Assembly: GCA_046346665.1 (NCBI GenBank)
Contig: JAXMHQ010000003.1
Location: 62,001 to 126,000, forward strand
Length of the DNA stretch: 64,000 nt
Reading direction: 5' to 3'
DNA from: JAXMHQ01 sp046346665
GTDB taxonomy: Bacteria; Verrucomicrobiota; Verrucomicrobiia; Limisphaerales; JAXMHQ01
The notes under the pieces were generated by a model that ran no database searches, had not been told where the DNA came from, and saw nothing but the letters and a program-made list of their open reading frames with translations. A program made the translations under genes and the position numbers. Positions 34,909 to 42,802 of this stretch are shown piece by piece. The stretch's first letter is position 1, and each line of letters opens with the position of its first letter.

Positions 34909-36102
34909 TTATCGTGCCTGCTGGAGCTGGTCGGGAGTCAGTTGCTGGCCCAGCGCGGTCATGGAGGCTTTGGCTTCGGGATCGCCCTGCGCCGCGGCCA
35001 GGGAATACCAGCGATAGGCCAGGACCAAATCCTGGGTTGTGCCCTGCCCTGACGCGTAGAAATTTCCCAACTGCCGCTCCGCAGCCGGGAAATTCTGCTG
35101 GGCCGCTTTTTCAATCCATCGAAAAGCCTGGGCCGGGTCCGCGTCGGTTCCGCGTCCGAGGTAATACATCATTCCCAAATTGTATTGCGACGTTGCGTAG
35201 CCGGCGTCGGCGGCGCGCTGGTAATATTGCATCGCCTGGGTCGTGTCCTGCGGCACGCCGTCGCCGTTCAGGTAAGTGACGGCCAGCGTGTGCAGCGCCT
35301 TGGGATCGCCCTGGTCGGCCGCCTGCTGATACCACTTCAACGCCTCGGCCGGGTCCCGGTCCACACCCCGCCCCTTGGCATAAAGACTGCCCATCATGCT
35401 CTGCGCCTCGGGATATCCCTGCTCAGCCGCTTTCAAATAGAATCCGGCAAGCTGCTCCGGCGTCAGCGGTGCGCCCGAGGCCTTGGCCGCGAGTTGGGCC
35501 AGTTGCAGTTGGGCCATCGCATCGCCCTGCGCCGCGGCTTTCTGAAACCAGTCCGCCGCCGATTGCGCATCCGCCCCAACGCCCTGGCCGCCGGCATACA
35601 TCAATCCCAGGTTGTATTGAGCCATGGCATCGCCCTGTTGCGCGGCGAGGTAAAACCAGTGGGCGGCCTCCGCGTCGTTCCGTGCCACGCCGATGCCTTG
35701 CAACAGCAGCGCGCCCAGGTTGTATTGGGCCAGCATCTCCCCCTGCTCCGCCGCTGCGCGGTACCACCGCACGGCTTCCGCGATATCGATGTGACCGCCC
35801 TTGCCTGTGGCGTACCAGTTCCCAAGGGCCGTCTGGGACTTGGCATCGCCGCTTTCGGCCCGGGCCTTCAGTTCGTCGAACGGGCTCAACGCCGGGCGCG
35901 AGGAGGGCGTCGGCCGCGGCGCGGGCCTGGGTGCCGGCGACGGTTCGGGCTCTGTGGACACGGCAATGGGAGGCGACCCGGTATCGGCCGGGGAACTGGA
36001 ATTCTCCGCGCTCCGATGGCATCCCGCGACGAGAGCGGCCAGCGCCAGGACTGCGAACTGCCGATTCGCGGAAGGGCGGTCTCGAAGAAGCCGATGGATC
36101 AT
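34909..36102 (-). CDS. Sel1-repeat (SLR/TPR) lipoprotein
   Basis: 397 residues from ATG 36102, chosen because it starts a lipoprotein signal with lipobox LVAGC; an in-frame start at 36192 would bury it. After a Pro-rich linker (PSPAPRPAPRPTPSS), residues ~85-390 hold about eight Sel1-like repeats of ~36 residues with the AxxWYxxAAxQGxxxAQxxLG pattern (AVRWYRAAAEQGEMLAQYNL, HWFYLAAQQGDAMAQYNLG and so on). Such proteins are envelope-anchored protein-binding scaffolds. No enzymatic domain is present and the partner is unknown. The divergent neighbour on the plus strand is the candidate 6S-like RNA. Confidence 0.88.
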   Translation of the reverse strand: MIHRLLRDRPSANRQFAVLALAALVAGCHRSAENSSSPADTGSPPIAVSTEPEPSPAPRPAPRPTPSSRPALSPFDELKARAESGDAKSQTALGNWYATGKGGHIDIAEAVRWYRAAAEQGEMLAQYNLGALLLQGIGVARNDAEAAHWFYLAAQQGDAMAQYNLGLMYAGGQGVGADAQSAADWFQKAAAQGDAMAQLQLAQLAAKASGAPLTPEQLAGFYLKAAEQGYPEAQSMMGSLYAKGRGVDRDPAEALKWYQQAADQGDPKALHTLAVTYLNGDGVPQDTTQAMQYYQRAADAGYATSQYNLGMMYYLGRGTDADPAQAFRWIEKAAQQNFPAAERQLGNFYASGQGTTQDLVLAYRWYSLAAAQGDPEAKASMTALGQQLTPDQLQQAR

Positions 36103-36420
36103 GGTCCGGGAACTCTTCCATTCCCCGGCAATCCTGGCAAGCGCGATGGCGGCCTGTTTCAATTTCACGCCGGATGCGTGTGCCGGACGCACCCTGCGCG
36201 CGGCCGGGATTGCGGAATCCTTGGATTCATTCGGAAATCCAGCATGGCAAAGGTGATGCTAGTGAGTGAGTCGAACCAGAACGAGCCGTGAGAACCACGA
36301 CATTCACCTCCCGGGCGGCCCTGAGCGGGGCAGACAATGGAGCACTTGCCCCGTCCGCCACGAGGGTGTTGCCGGTGCGTTTTGCGGCGAACGGCTGGTC
36401 GGTTGTCATTCGCTCTTTTT

Positions 36421-36592
36421 GTCCGCAACCCCGTTGCGCGGCCCACGTTCCTGAGCCTGGGGACGCCCGCCTGCCGGCGGAGTTGCGGCGGGGACCGGAT
36501 GGGAGCCCGGGTCTTCCCCGCCCGCGGGGTGGGCGGGGTTTGTTTCTCTGTGCCAAAGCCAAAGGAGGTAGAACCATCTCGCGGATGCGGTC
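36421..36592 (+). ncRNA. Candidate 6S-like regulatory RNA
   Basis: A structured, protein-free stretch. GCGGCCCACGTTCCTGAGCC at 36438-36457 closely resembles the 5' closing region of E. coli 6S RNA (GCGGGCCA-GTCCCCTGAGCC). The ends can pair (CCGCA at 36423 with TGCGG at 36586; GTTC with GAAC near 36571), enclosing hairpins such as CGCAAC-CCC-GTTGCG and CCGCC-TGCC-GGCGG. The ~172-nt size fits 6S RNA, and a strong plus-strand terminator follows at 36635. No clear promoter; the resemblance is by eye and exact ends are uncertain. Confidence 0.38.
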
Positions 36593-36634
36593 GCTATCCG
36601 ACATTTAGCCATGGGGGATGAATCGCTTCGCGAG

Positions 36635-36673
36635 GCGTGGAGGAGAGCCGGTCTCCTCCACGCGATTTTTTTT
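36635..36673 (+). terminator. Strong Rho-independent terminator with no upstream protein gene
   Basis: A 12-bp perfect stem, GCGTGGAGGAGA (36635) with TCTCCTCCACGC, loop GCCGG, then GA and eight T. The T-run is only on the plus strand. The nearest plus-strand protein gene upstream ends at 33898, so it implies a plus-strand untranslated transcript in 36100-36670. Confidence 0.82.
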
Positions 36674-36684
36674 GTGAAGATCTC

Positions 36685-36889
36685 AACCACGGATGGACAC
36701 GGGTGGACACGGATAAAGGATGGACGCGAATTAACACGAATTTTTCTGGGTGGGGGCGGCACACCGCGATCTCACGATCGTGGCTACAGAGTAAGATCAG
36801 GCCGGGTGAAGTTTTTCCGCAGAATTCGTGCTAATTCGCGTTAATTCGCGTCAAAGGTCTTCTGCTTTGATCCGTGTCCATCCGTGGTT
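36685..36889. repeat. Large palindrome of GGATGGACAC and GCGAATTAAC decamers
   Basis: The left arm from 36685 (AACCACGGATGGACACGG..., then GGATGGACGCGAATTAACAC) is complementary to the right arm ending at 36889 (TTAATTCGCGTC...TCCGTGTCCATCCGTGGTT shortened). Arms are ~65 bp. The centre holds a GTAGCC-family REP at 36764-36787. The right arm runs into the gatB stop codon. A lone arm recurs at 38331-38361 upstream of gatB. Confidence 0.82.
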
Positions 36890-38315
36890 AAGAAGCCTTG
36901 AGCTTGCGCGCGAGGATTTCGCCGGCGAGGGCCGGGTTCGCCTTGCCTTTGCTCAGCTTCATCACCTGGCCCTTCAGAAAATTCAGGGCGGCTTCCTTGC
37001 CGGACTTGAAATCGTTCGCCGGACCCGGGTTCGCCGCGATGACTTCGTCGCACAACTTCTCGATCGCCCCGGTGTCGCTGACCTGGGCCAGCCCTTTTTC
37101 CTGGACCACCGCGGCCGGCGCCTTGCCGGTGGCGAACATTTCCGCGAACACCTGCTGCGCCGCCGCGTTGCTGATCGTCTTCGCCTCCACCAGTCCGACC
37201 AGTTCCACCAGCGCCTCGGGTTTGAATTTCAAATCGGCCAGGCCCGTCCCCGTCTCGCCCAGCTTCGCCCGCAGATTGTTGATCACCCAGTTGGCGATCA
37301 GCTTGGGATTCTTCGTTTTCCCGGCGATGCCGTCAAAATAATCGCCCAGCGGCACGTCGTTCTTGAAGGTTTCCGCGTCCGATTCCGGCAACCCATGATC
37401 CTTCATGAACCGCCGCTTGCGCGCCAGCGGCAGCTCCACCACGCGCGACTTCACCTCCGCCAGCCACGCGTCCGTCGGCGCCTGCGGCATCAGGTCCGGA
37501 TCCGGAAAATACCGGTAATCGTGCGCATGCTCCTTCGTCCGCATCTCGTCCGTGATGCCCGCGTCGTCATCCCAGCGCCGCGTAGATTGCACCAGCTTCC
37601 CGCCCTTTTGCACGACGGCGATCTGCCGGGGAATCTCGTATTCCAACGCGCGCCGGACGCCGGAAAAACTGTTCATGTTCTTGATCTCGATCTTCGCGCC
37701 CAGTTCCTTCGCCCCCTTCGGCCGCACACTCACGTTGACATCGCAACGCACCATCCCCTTCTCCATGTCGCAGTCGCTCACCCCGCCGTAAACCAGGATG
37801 TCCTTCAGCGCGTTCAGATATTCATAGGCCATGTCCGCGCTCGTGATGTCGGGTTCCGACACAATTTCCATCAGAGGCACGCCGGCCCGGTTGAAATCGA
37901 CACCGCTGCTCCGGTCGAAGTGGATGTTCTTGCCGACGTCCTCCTCGAGGTGGGCGCGCGTGATGCGGACGCGGGCGATGCCGCCCTGGAACTCGAATTC
38001 CAGGCAGCCGTTCGCGGTCGACGGCTTGTCGTACTGCGTGATCTGGTAATTCTTCGGCATGTCCGGGTAGAAATAGCTCTTGCGATCGAACTTGGCGAAC
38101 CGCGGGATCTCGCAATCCAGGAGCAGGCCGGTCAGGACGGTCAGGCGGAGCGCCTCGTCGTTCGGGACGGGCAGGACGCCGGGGAGCCCGAGGCAGACGG
38201 GGCAGACGTTGGTGTTGGGCGGCGAGCCGAACGCGTTGGCGCATCCGCACCACATCTTCGATTTCGTCTTGAGCTGGACGTGAGTTTCCAGGCCGATGAC
38301 CGCTTCGTATTCCAT
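36888..38315 (-). CDS. gatB: Asp-tRNA(Asn)/Glu-tRNA(Gln) amidotransferase subunit B
   Basis: 475 residues, normal length. MEYEAVIGLETHVQLKTKSK at the start, the CP.C.G motif NVCPVCLGLPGVLPVPN, KSYFYPDMPKNYQITQYDKP, RAGVPLMEIVSEPD, GMVRCDVNVSVRP, and the C-terminal YqeY-like tail (NPGPANDFKSGKEAALNFLKGQVMK) are diagnostic. It works with GatA and GatC to amidate mischarged Glu-tRNA(Gln)/Asp-tRNA(Asn). gatA and gatC are not in the window. Some cysteines of the zinc knuckle seen in other GatB proteins are present (WCGCANAF). The gene is flanked on both sides by GGATGGACAC repeats. Confidence 0.96.
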   Translation of the reverse strand: MEYEAVIGLETHVQLKTKSKMWCGCANAFGSPPNTNVCPVCLGLPGVLPVPNDEALRLTVLTGLLLDCEIPRFAKFDRKSYFYPDMPKNYQITQYDKPSTANGCLEFEFQGGIARVRITRAHLEEDVGKNIHFDRSSGVDFNRAGVPLMEIVSEPDITSADMAYEYLNALKDILVYGGVSDCDMEKGMVRCDVNVSVRPKGAKELGAKIEIKNMNSFSGVRRALEYEIPRQIAVVQKGGKLVQSTRRWDDDAGITDEMRTKEHAHDYRYFPDPDLMPQAPTDAWLAEVKSRVVELPLARKRRFMKDHGLPESDAETFKNDVPLGDYFDGIAGKTKNPKLIANWVINNLRAKLGETGTGLADLKFKPEALVELVGLVEAKTISNAAAQQVFAEMFATGKAPAAVVQEKGLAQVSDTGAIEKLCDEVIAANPGPANDFKSGKEAALNFLKGQVMKLSKGKANPALAGEILARKLKAS

Positions 38316-38330
38316 AATCGCGCGGGGAGT

Positions 38331-38547
38331 TTAACCACGGATGGACACGGATGCACACGGATTTTTCCGGCTGCGGGCGCGGTGTAGACCTGGAGGCAAT
38401 TCCCGGAGCGCGGCTGTATCCCTGCTGTTTGGGATCAGCCGCAGGGAGGTCATGACTTCGGACGTGCCCGAGTTTGCCTGGCGCCTGGATTATCGACCGT
38501 TTCTGCGGCTGGTCCTTGCGGACACAGCCGCGCTCCTGACCCTCGCC
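38331..38547. repeat. GGATGGACAC half-arm plus REPIN-like element, copy 1
   Basis: 38331-38361 is a single GGATGGACAC arm. 38395-38421 (GGCAATTCCCGGAGCGCGGC...) and ~38520-38547 (GGACACAGCCGCGCTCCTGA...) are inverted ends sharing GGAGCGCGGCTGTRTCC. The inner pair GGATCAGCCGCAG/CTGCGGCTGGTCC is also inverted. A second copy lies at 59482-59630. The 314-bp gap before the protease gene otherwise holds no gene. Confidence 0.8.
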
Positions 38548-38629
38548 GCAAACCGCGCTTTCGACTTACGCCGCCCTTGCCAGAATACCGCGGCAATGTT
38601 ATAAGATACGTTGATCCAGAAGCTTAATC

Positions 38630-41600
38630 ATGAAAACTCCTTTTTGCCGGCTGGGGGCGGTGTGGGTCGTGATCGCGGCGTCGCTCGCACCGGTCCGTGC
38701 CCAGAACAACACCTGGGATATCTCCCAGATCGATCGCATTCTTGCCGCGGTTCCCGCCGGGCAATCGACCGCGACTGTCGGCGACATGCAGATTCTCGTG
38801 TCGAACCTGAGAGCCTGGCGCGCGCAACTGACGGGCGAGAAATCGGCGTTCGACGGCACGATCCCGACCTGGACGGGCGGGAATGTGTATTACAACTTCG
38901 ACGGATCCGTCACGCCCGCGCACCAGAAGGTCTTCCTTGATTGCGCCGCCGAGTGGGCGACCTTCGCGAATCTTCATTTCATTCTCCGGACGACGCAGTC
39001 CAATTACATCACCGTCCAGCAGCAAATGACCTCCGGCGAAGGGGGTCATTCGGCCGTGGGCATGGTGGGCGGGCAGCAGTTCCTGGCCATCAGCGACGGC
39101 GCCTGGAACCATCCCACGCTCTGCCACGAAATCGGCCACGCCCTCGGCCTTGTCCACGAACACCAGCGCTCCGACCGCGATTCCTATGTCACCATCTTCA
39201 GCGCCAACATCATCCCCGGTGCCGAGGGAAACTTCGTCAAGCTCGGCAACTCCCAGAACAAAACCGCCTACGACTTTCTGTCGGTCATGCATTACTACCG
39301 CGCGGCGTTTTCGGCGAACACGCTGGACACCATCGAGCCGCTGCCGGCCTACGTTCAGTATCTGGACATCATGGGCAGCCAGTTTGATCCCGTGTTGAGC
39401 GCGTCGGATCGCGCGGGGATGGCGACGGTGTATGGCGCCGGGCCGGTGTTGACGCCGGTGGTCACGAACACGCTCGACAGCGGGCCGGGCAGCCTGCGCG
39501 CGGCGTTGTATTACGCCTTCGACCACCCGGGAACCACCGTCAGTTTCAACATCCCGGTCACGGACACGGGTTACAGCAACCAGGTTTTCAACATCCAGCC
39601 CTCGGACAAACTGCCCAGCCTCGTGCACGCAACGACGCTGGACGGCGGCACCGAGCCCACCAATTCCAATCCTGCCGGCCCGGAAATTTTGCTGAACGGC
39701 GCGCGGTTGCCGTATCCGGACACATTTGCCAACGGCCTGCGCCTCGCGGGAACGAATTGCACGGTGCGATCCGTCATTATCAGCGGCTTCAACGCCTACG
39801 GCCTGGTGATCGACACCACCAACGCCACCGGCAATGTCGTCGCCGGCTGCTTCCTTGGCGTCGATCCCTCGGGCACCATTCCTGCCACGAACCGCTACAA
39901 TCCGGTCGAGATTCAGAACGGCGCGAGCAGCAACCTCATCGGCGGCACGACGGCTGCCGCGCGGAACGTGATTTCGGGCAGCGCCATCCAGGGCGTGGTT
40001 CTCCGTTCGGGAAGCCGCAACAACCAGGTCGCGGGCAATTTCATCGGGCTCAATGCCACCGGGACTGCCGCGCTCGCGAATACCTGGTCCGGCATCGAGA
40101 TCTTCGAAGGCGCCTCCAATAACGTGGTCGGCGGCACCGCGCCCGGCTCGGGCAATTACATCGCCGGCAACGGGAACTACGGCGTCCTGCTCCACGACAC
40201 CGGCACCGTCGGCAACAGCATCCAGGGCAATTTCATCGGGAACAACCCGTCCGGCGCCGCGGTCTCCAACACCTGGTCCGGCGTCGGCATCCGTGCCGGC
40301 GCGCAATCGACCCTGGTCGGCGGTTTGACCGCCGGGGCCCGCAACGTGATTTCCGGGAACGGCCTGCACGGGGTTGAAATTGGAGATGCCGGCACCGGCT
40401 ACAACACGGTCCAGGGAAATTACATCGGGATCAGCGCGTCGGGCCTTGCCGCACTGGGCAACGGGTGGTCGGGCGTCAGCATCTTCTACGATTCGCCCGG
40501 CAACCTGGTGGGCGGGACCGCCGCGGGCGCCGGCAACGTCATCTCCGCCAACGGCAACAACGGCGTGGGCATCTCCGAGCCCGGCAGTTCCAACAATATC
40601 ATCCAGGGCAACCTCCTCGGCCTGAACGCCGCCGGCAACGCCGCGCTCGGCAACACCTGGGCCGGCGTCGCGCTCCGCGACGGCGCCACCCGCACCCTGG
40701 TCGGCGGCTCCGCCCCGGGCGCCGGGAACGTCATCTCCGGGAACCTCAGCCAGGGCGTCGCCGTCGGGGACGCCAACACCACCGCCAACACGATCGCCGG
40801 CAACCTCATCGGCCTGAACCCCGCCGGCAACTCCGCAATTCCTAACGCCTGGTCGGGTGTTGAATTCTTCTACGGCGCCCAGGCCAACCTCGTCGGCGGC
40901 GGCCCCGGTTCCCGCAATGTCATTTCCGGCAACGGCAACTACGGCGTGCTGGCCGACGGCTACAGCGCCGGCAATATTATCCAGGGAAATACCATCGGCC
41001 TCAACGCCTCCGCGTCCGCGGCGATCCCGAACACCTTCAGCGGCGTCAGCCTGTTCGACGGCGCCCACGACAACCAGGTCGGCGGCGCCTCCCCCGCCGC
41101 AGCCAACCTTGTCGCCGGCAATTCGGACGACGGCATCCAGCTCTTCGACGCGACGACAACCAATAACGCGGTGCGCGCGAATTCGATTTACGGAAACGGC
41201 GGCAACAGCCTGGCGCTGTATTCCTCGGCCAATCAATCCGCCGCCCCACCCGCGCTCGCGTCCGCGACCGTGGGCACGAACACCGTCGTCACCGGCAGCC
41301 TCGCCAGCCTGCCGAACACCGTGTTTCACATCGATTATTTCGCCAGCCCGCCGCCGGTGTTCTCGATCCAGGCCAAAACCTGGCTGGGCTCCGCCGACGC
41401 CACCACCGGCGCCGGCGGCAATGCCGGGCTCAACGCCACGCTCGGACCGGTACCGGCCGGGTGGATCCTCACCGCCACCGCCACCGACCCGTCCGGCAAC
41501 ACGTCGCCGCTGTCCGGCGGTGTCACCGTCGCCGCGACCGACAGTGTCGGGGACGGAATCCCGAATGCCTGGCGCAGTTTTCGGTTCGGCGGCACGGGCA

Positions 41601-41929
41601 CCACAACGAACTCGCAGTCGTGCGCGGCGTGCGATCCCGACCAGGACGGCCTCAGCAATTACCAGGAATTCCTGGCAGGAACGAATCCGACCCACGCCGC
41701 CTCCACAATCAAACTGTCGGTGCTCGGCGTCGCGAATCCGGATGTGACGCTGGGAATCAATTCGGCGCCGGGCGTGGTCTGCCGGGTGGAGGCGCGCACC
41801 GACCTGGCCGCGGGAAGCTGGACGGTGTTGGCGGACCAGTTGATTGGAAACGGTGGAACGGTTTCCCTGGTGGATCCCGGCGCCGGGACCCTCGGCCGCC
41901 GCTTCTACCGCCTCGACGTGCTGCCTTGA
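38630..41929 (+). CDS. Secreted astacin-type metalloprotease fused to a parallel beta-helix repeat domain
   Basis: 1099 residues with signal peptide (GAVWVVIAASLAPVRAQ). Residues ~75-265 are an M12A astacin-like zinc protease: HEIGHALGLVHEHQRSDRD at ~165 (HExxHxxGxxH plus E) and Met-turn SVMHYY at ~218. From ~285, NTLDSGPGSLRAALYYA starts a right-handed beta-helix region; ~377-870 holds about seven ~70-residue repeats of the form GAxxNxVGGxxxGAGNVISGN...GNxIGxNAxGxAAxxNxWSGV. The C-terminus has a DPDQDGLSNYQEF calcium-binding repeat and a W...FYR module (GRRFYRLDVLP). A secreted protease displayed on or guided by a carbohydrate-binding helix is a reasonable reading; the substrate is unknown. 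Confidence 0.87.
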   Translation: MKTPFCRLGAVWVVIAASLAPVRAQNNTWDISQIDRILAAVPAGQSTATVGDMQILVSNLRAWRAQLTGEKSAFDGTIPTWTGGNVYYNFDGSVTPAHQKVFLDCAAEWATFANLHFILRTTQSNYITVQQQMTSGEGGHSAVGMVGGQQFLAISDGAWNHPTLCHEIGHALGLVHEHQRSDRDSYVTIFSANIIPGAEGNFVKLGNSQNKTAYDFLSVMHYYRAAFSANTLDTIEPLPAYVQYLDIMGSQFDPVLSASDRAGMATVYGAGPVLTPVVTNTLDSGPGSLRAALYYAFDHPGTTVSFNIPVTDTGYSNQVFNIQPSDKLPSLVHATTLDGGTEPTNSNPAGPEILLNGARLPYPDTFANGLRLAGTNCTVRSVIISGFNAYGLVIDTTNATGNVVAGCFLGVDPSGTIPATNRYNPVEIQNGASSNLIGGTTAAARNVISGSAIQGVVLRSGSRNNQVAGNFIGLNATGTAALANTWSGIEIFEGASNNVVGGTAPGSGNYIAGNGNYGVLLHDTGTVGNSIQGNFIGNNPSGAAVSNTWSGVGIRAGAQSTLVGGLTAGARNVISGNGLHGVEIGDAGTGYNTVQGNYIGISASGLAALGNGWSGVSIFYDSPGNLVGGTAAGAGNVISANGNNGVGISEPGSSNNIIQGNLLGLNAAGNAALGNTWAGVALRDGATRTLVGGSAPGAGNVISGNLSQGVAVGDANTTANTIAGNLIGLNPAGNSAIPNAWSGVEFFYGAQANLVGGGPGSRNVISGNGNYGVLADGYSAGNIIQGNTIGLNASASAAIPNTFSGVSLFDGAHDNQVGGASPAAANLVAGNSDDGIQLFDATTTNNAVRANSIYGNGGNSLALYSSANQSAAPPALASATVGTNTVVTGSLASLPNTVFHIDYFASPPPVFSIQAKTWLGSADATTGAGGNAGLNATLGPVPAGWILTATATDPSGNTSPLSGGVTVAATDSVGDGIPNAWRSFRFGGTGTTTNSQSCAACDPDQDGLSNYQEFLAGTNPTHAASTIKLSVLGVANPDVTLGINSAPGVVCRVEARTDLAAGSWTVLADQLIGNGGTVSLVDPGAGTLGRRFYRLDVLP

Positions 41930-41947
41930 TCCATCTCCGGGAGGGAC

Positions 41948-42196
41948 GCCGTCCCCGGCGTCCCCAGTCCGACTAGAGCTGGTCAAGAGATACTGCAGCC
42001 GCAAAAAAGCACAAAATGCTCAAAATCGAACGTGTTTTTTGTGCCTTCTGTGCCTTTTTGCGGCCACGACTTTCTTGAAAATGCTATAAAGGCAACCCCA
42101 GGCACGTTCCCGATCTTCACGTCCAACGAATCATTGCACCGGCGGGGATGCCGGCCCTCCCGCTATTTTAGTTGCAGCCTGAAGAAAACCGGCGGC
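41948..42196. repeat. 249-bp direct repeat, copy 1, carrying a duplicated 3' end of the pectate lyase gene
   Basis: Copy 2 is at 42554-42802 (offset 606). The first ~110 bp differ at about ten positions; the last ~140 bp (from TTTTTGCGGCCACGACTTTC) appear identical. The final ~30 bp repeat the codons for the PL1 C-terminus (FFRLQLK and stop). Inside is an iterated GGCACAAAA palindrome (GCCGCAAAAA...TTTTTGCGGC). Confidence 0.85.
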
Positions 42197-42449
42197 ACCA
42201 TCTGGTGTCGCCAGAGGAAGCTATTTTCATCGAGGCAGATGCGACGTTTTGAGTGGGTTTTTAGGCCTTATAGAGCGATTTTTGGCCTCGTTTTTTGCTC
42301 CTTAGAGTCGATCAGGCGCGTGCTCAATCTAAGGCATGGGCCTTATGGGCGAAAAAACAACCCCCAAAACCGCTCCATAGGCCCAAATTCTGCCTCTTGT
42401 TCGGTGCATATCCCTGCCTGACATGAAGATGCTCTGGCGACACCAGACC
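42192..42449. mobile_element. ~258-bp foldback/MITE-like element with hairpin tips
   Basis: Ends TCTGGTGTCGCCAGAG (42194) and its exact reverse complement CTCTGGCGACACCAGA (~42431), each also a small hairpin (TCTGG-TGTCG-CCAGA). Similarity extends inward: TTTTCATCGAGGCAG with CTGCCTGACATGAAG, and AGGCCTTATAGAGCGATTTT with GCGGTTTT/GGGCCTATGGAGC on the other arm. The whole element is one imperfect palindrome, AT-richer than its surroundings, non-coding, and abuts direct-repeat copy 1. Confidence 0.7.
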
Positions 42450-42553
42450 GGCATGTTTCCGCCTCCAAATCGATCACATACCCAAACCCTCTCCAGACAC
42501 CTGTGAATATTAACAAATCTGCACTCCCCTGACCGCCTTAACTGGACAGCAGT

Positions 42554-42802
42554 GCCGTCCCCGGCGTCCCCAATCCGAGTAGATCTGGTCAAGAGATACT
42601 GTAGCCGCAAAAAGGCACAAAATGCGCAAAATCAAACGGGGTTTTTGTGTCTTTTGTGCCTTTTTGCGGCCACGACTTTCTTGAAAATGCTATAAAGGCA
42701 ACCCCAGGCACGTTCCCGATCTTCACGTCCAACGAATCATTGCACCGGCGGGGATGCCGGCCCTCCCGCTATTTTAGTTGCAGCCTGAAGAAAACCGGCG
42801 GC
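42554..42802. repeat. 249-bp direct repeat, copy 2 (includes the real 3' end of the pectate lyase gene)
   Basis: Homologous to 41948-42196. Here the last 34 bp are the functional C-terminal codons of the minus-strand PL1 gene. The upstream edge starts at the GCCGTCCCCGGCGTCCCC REP core. Confidence 0.85.

Larger units (their letters stand above)
41930..42768. other. 839-bp gap made almost entirely of repeats
   Basis: Order: direct-repeat copy 1 (41948-42196), foldback element (42192-42449), ~100 bp of AT-richer unique sequence (42450-42550), direct-repeat copy 2 (42554-42802, running into the pectate lyase gene). No protein gene is credible. Confidence 0.75.

Noticed and set aside
36270..36546. 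tmRNA on the minus strand (an ANDN-like tag start appears)
   Set aside because: No stop codon after an AA-type tag end, no tRNA-like 3' end with TTCGA arm and CCA at the right distance.
36515..36546. CCCCGCCC/GGGCGGGG hairpin with TTTGTTT as an independent terminator
   Set aside because: Likely an internal stem of the candidate structured RNA; the U-tract is interrupted and the perfect terminator lies further on at 36635.
36611..36844. Small plus-strand frames in the GGATGGACAC palindrome
   Set aside because: They translate the repeat units and the terminator stem.
38624..42004. 1126-codon minus-strand frame opposite the astacin/beta-helix gene
   Set aside because: Low-complexity Gly/Ala/Val/Asp composition arising from the complementary strand of repeats; no start context or family.
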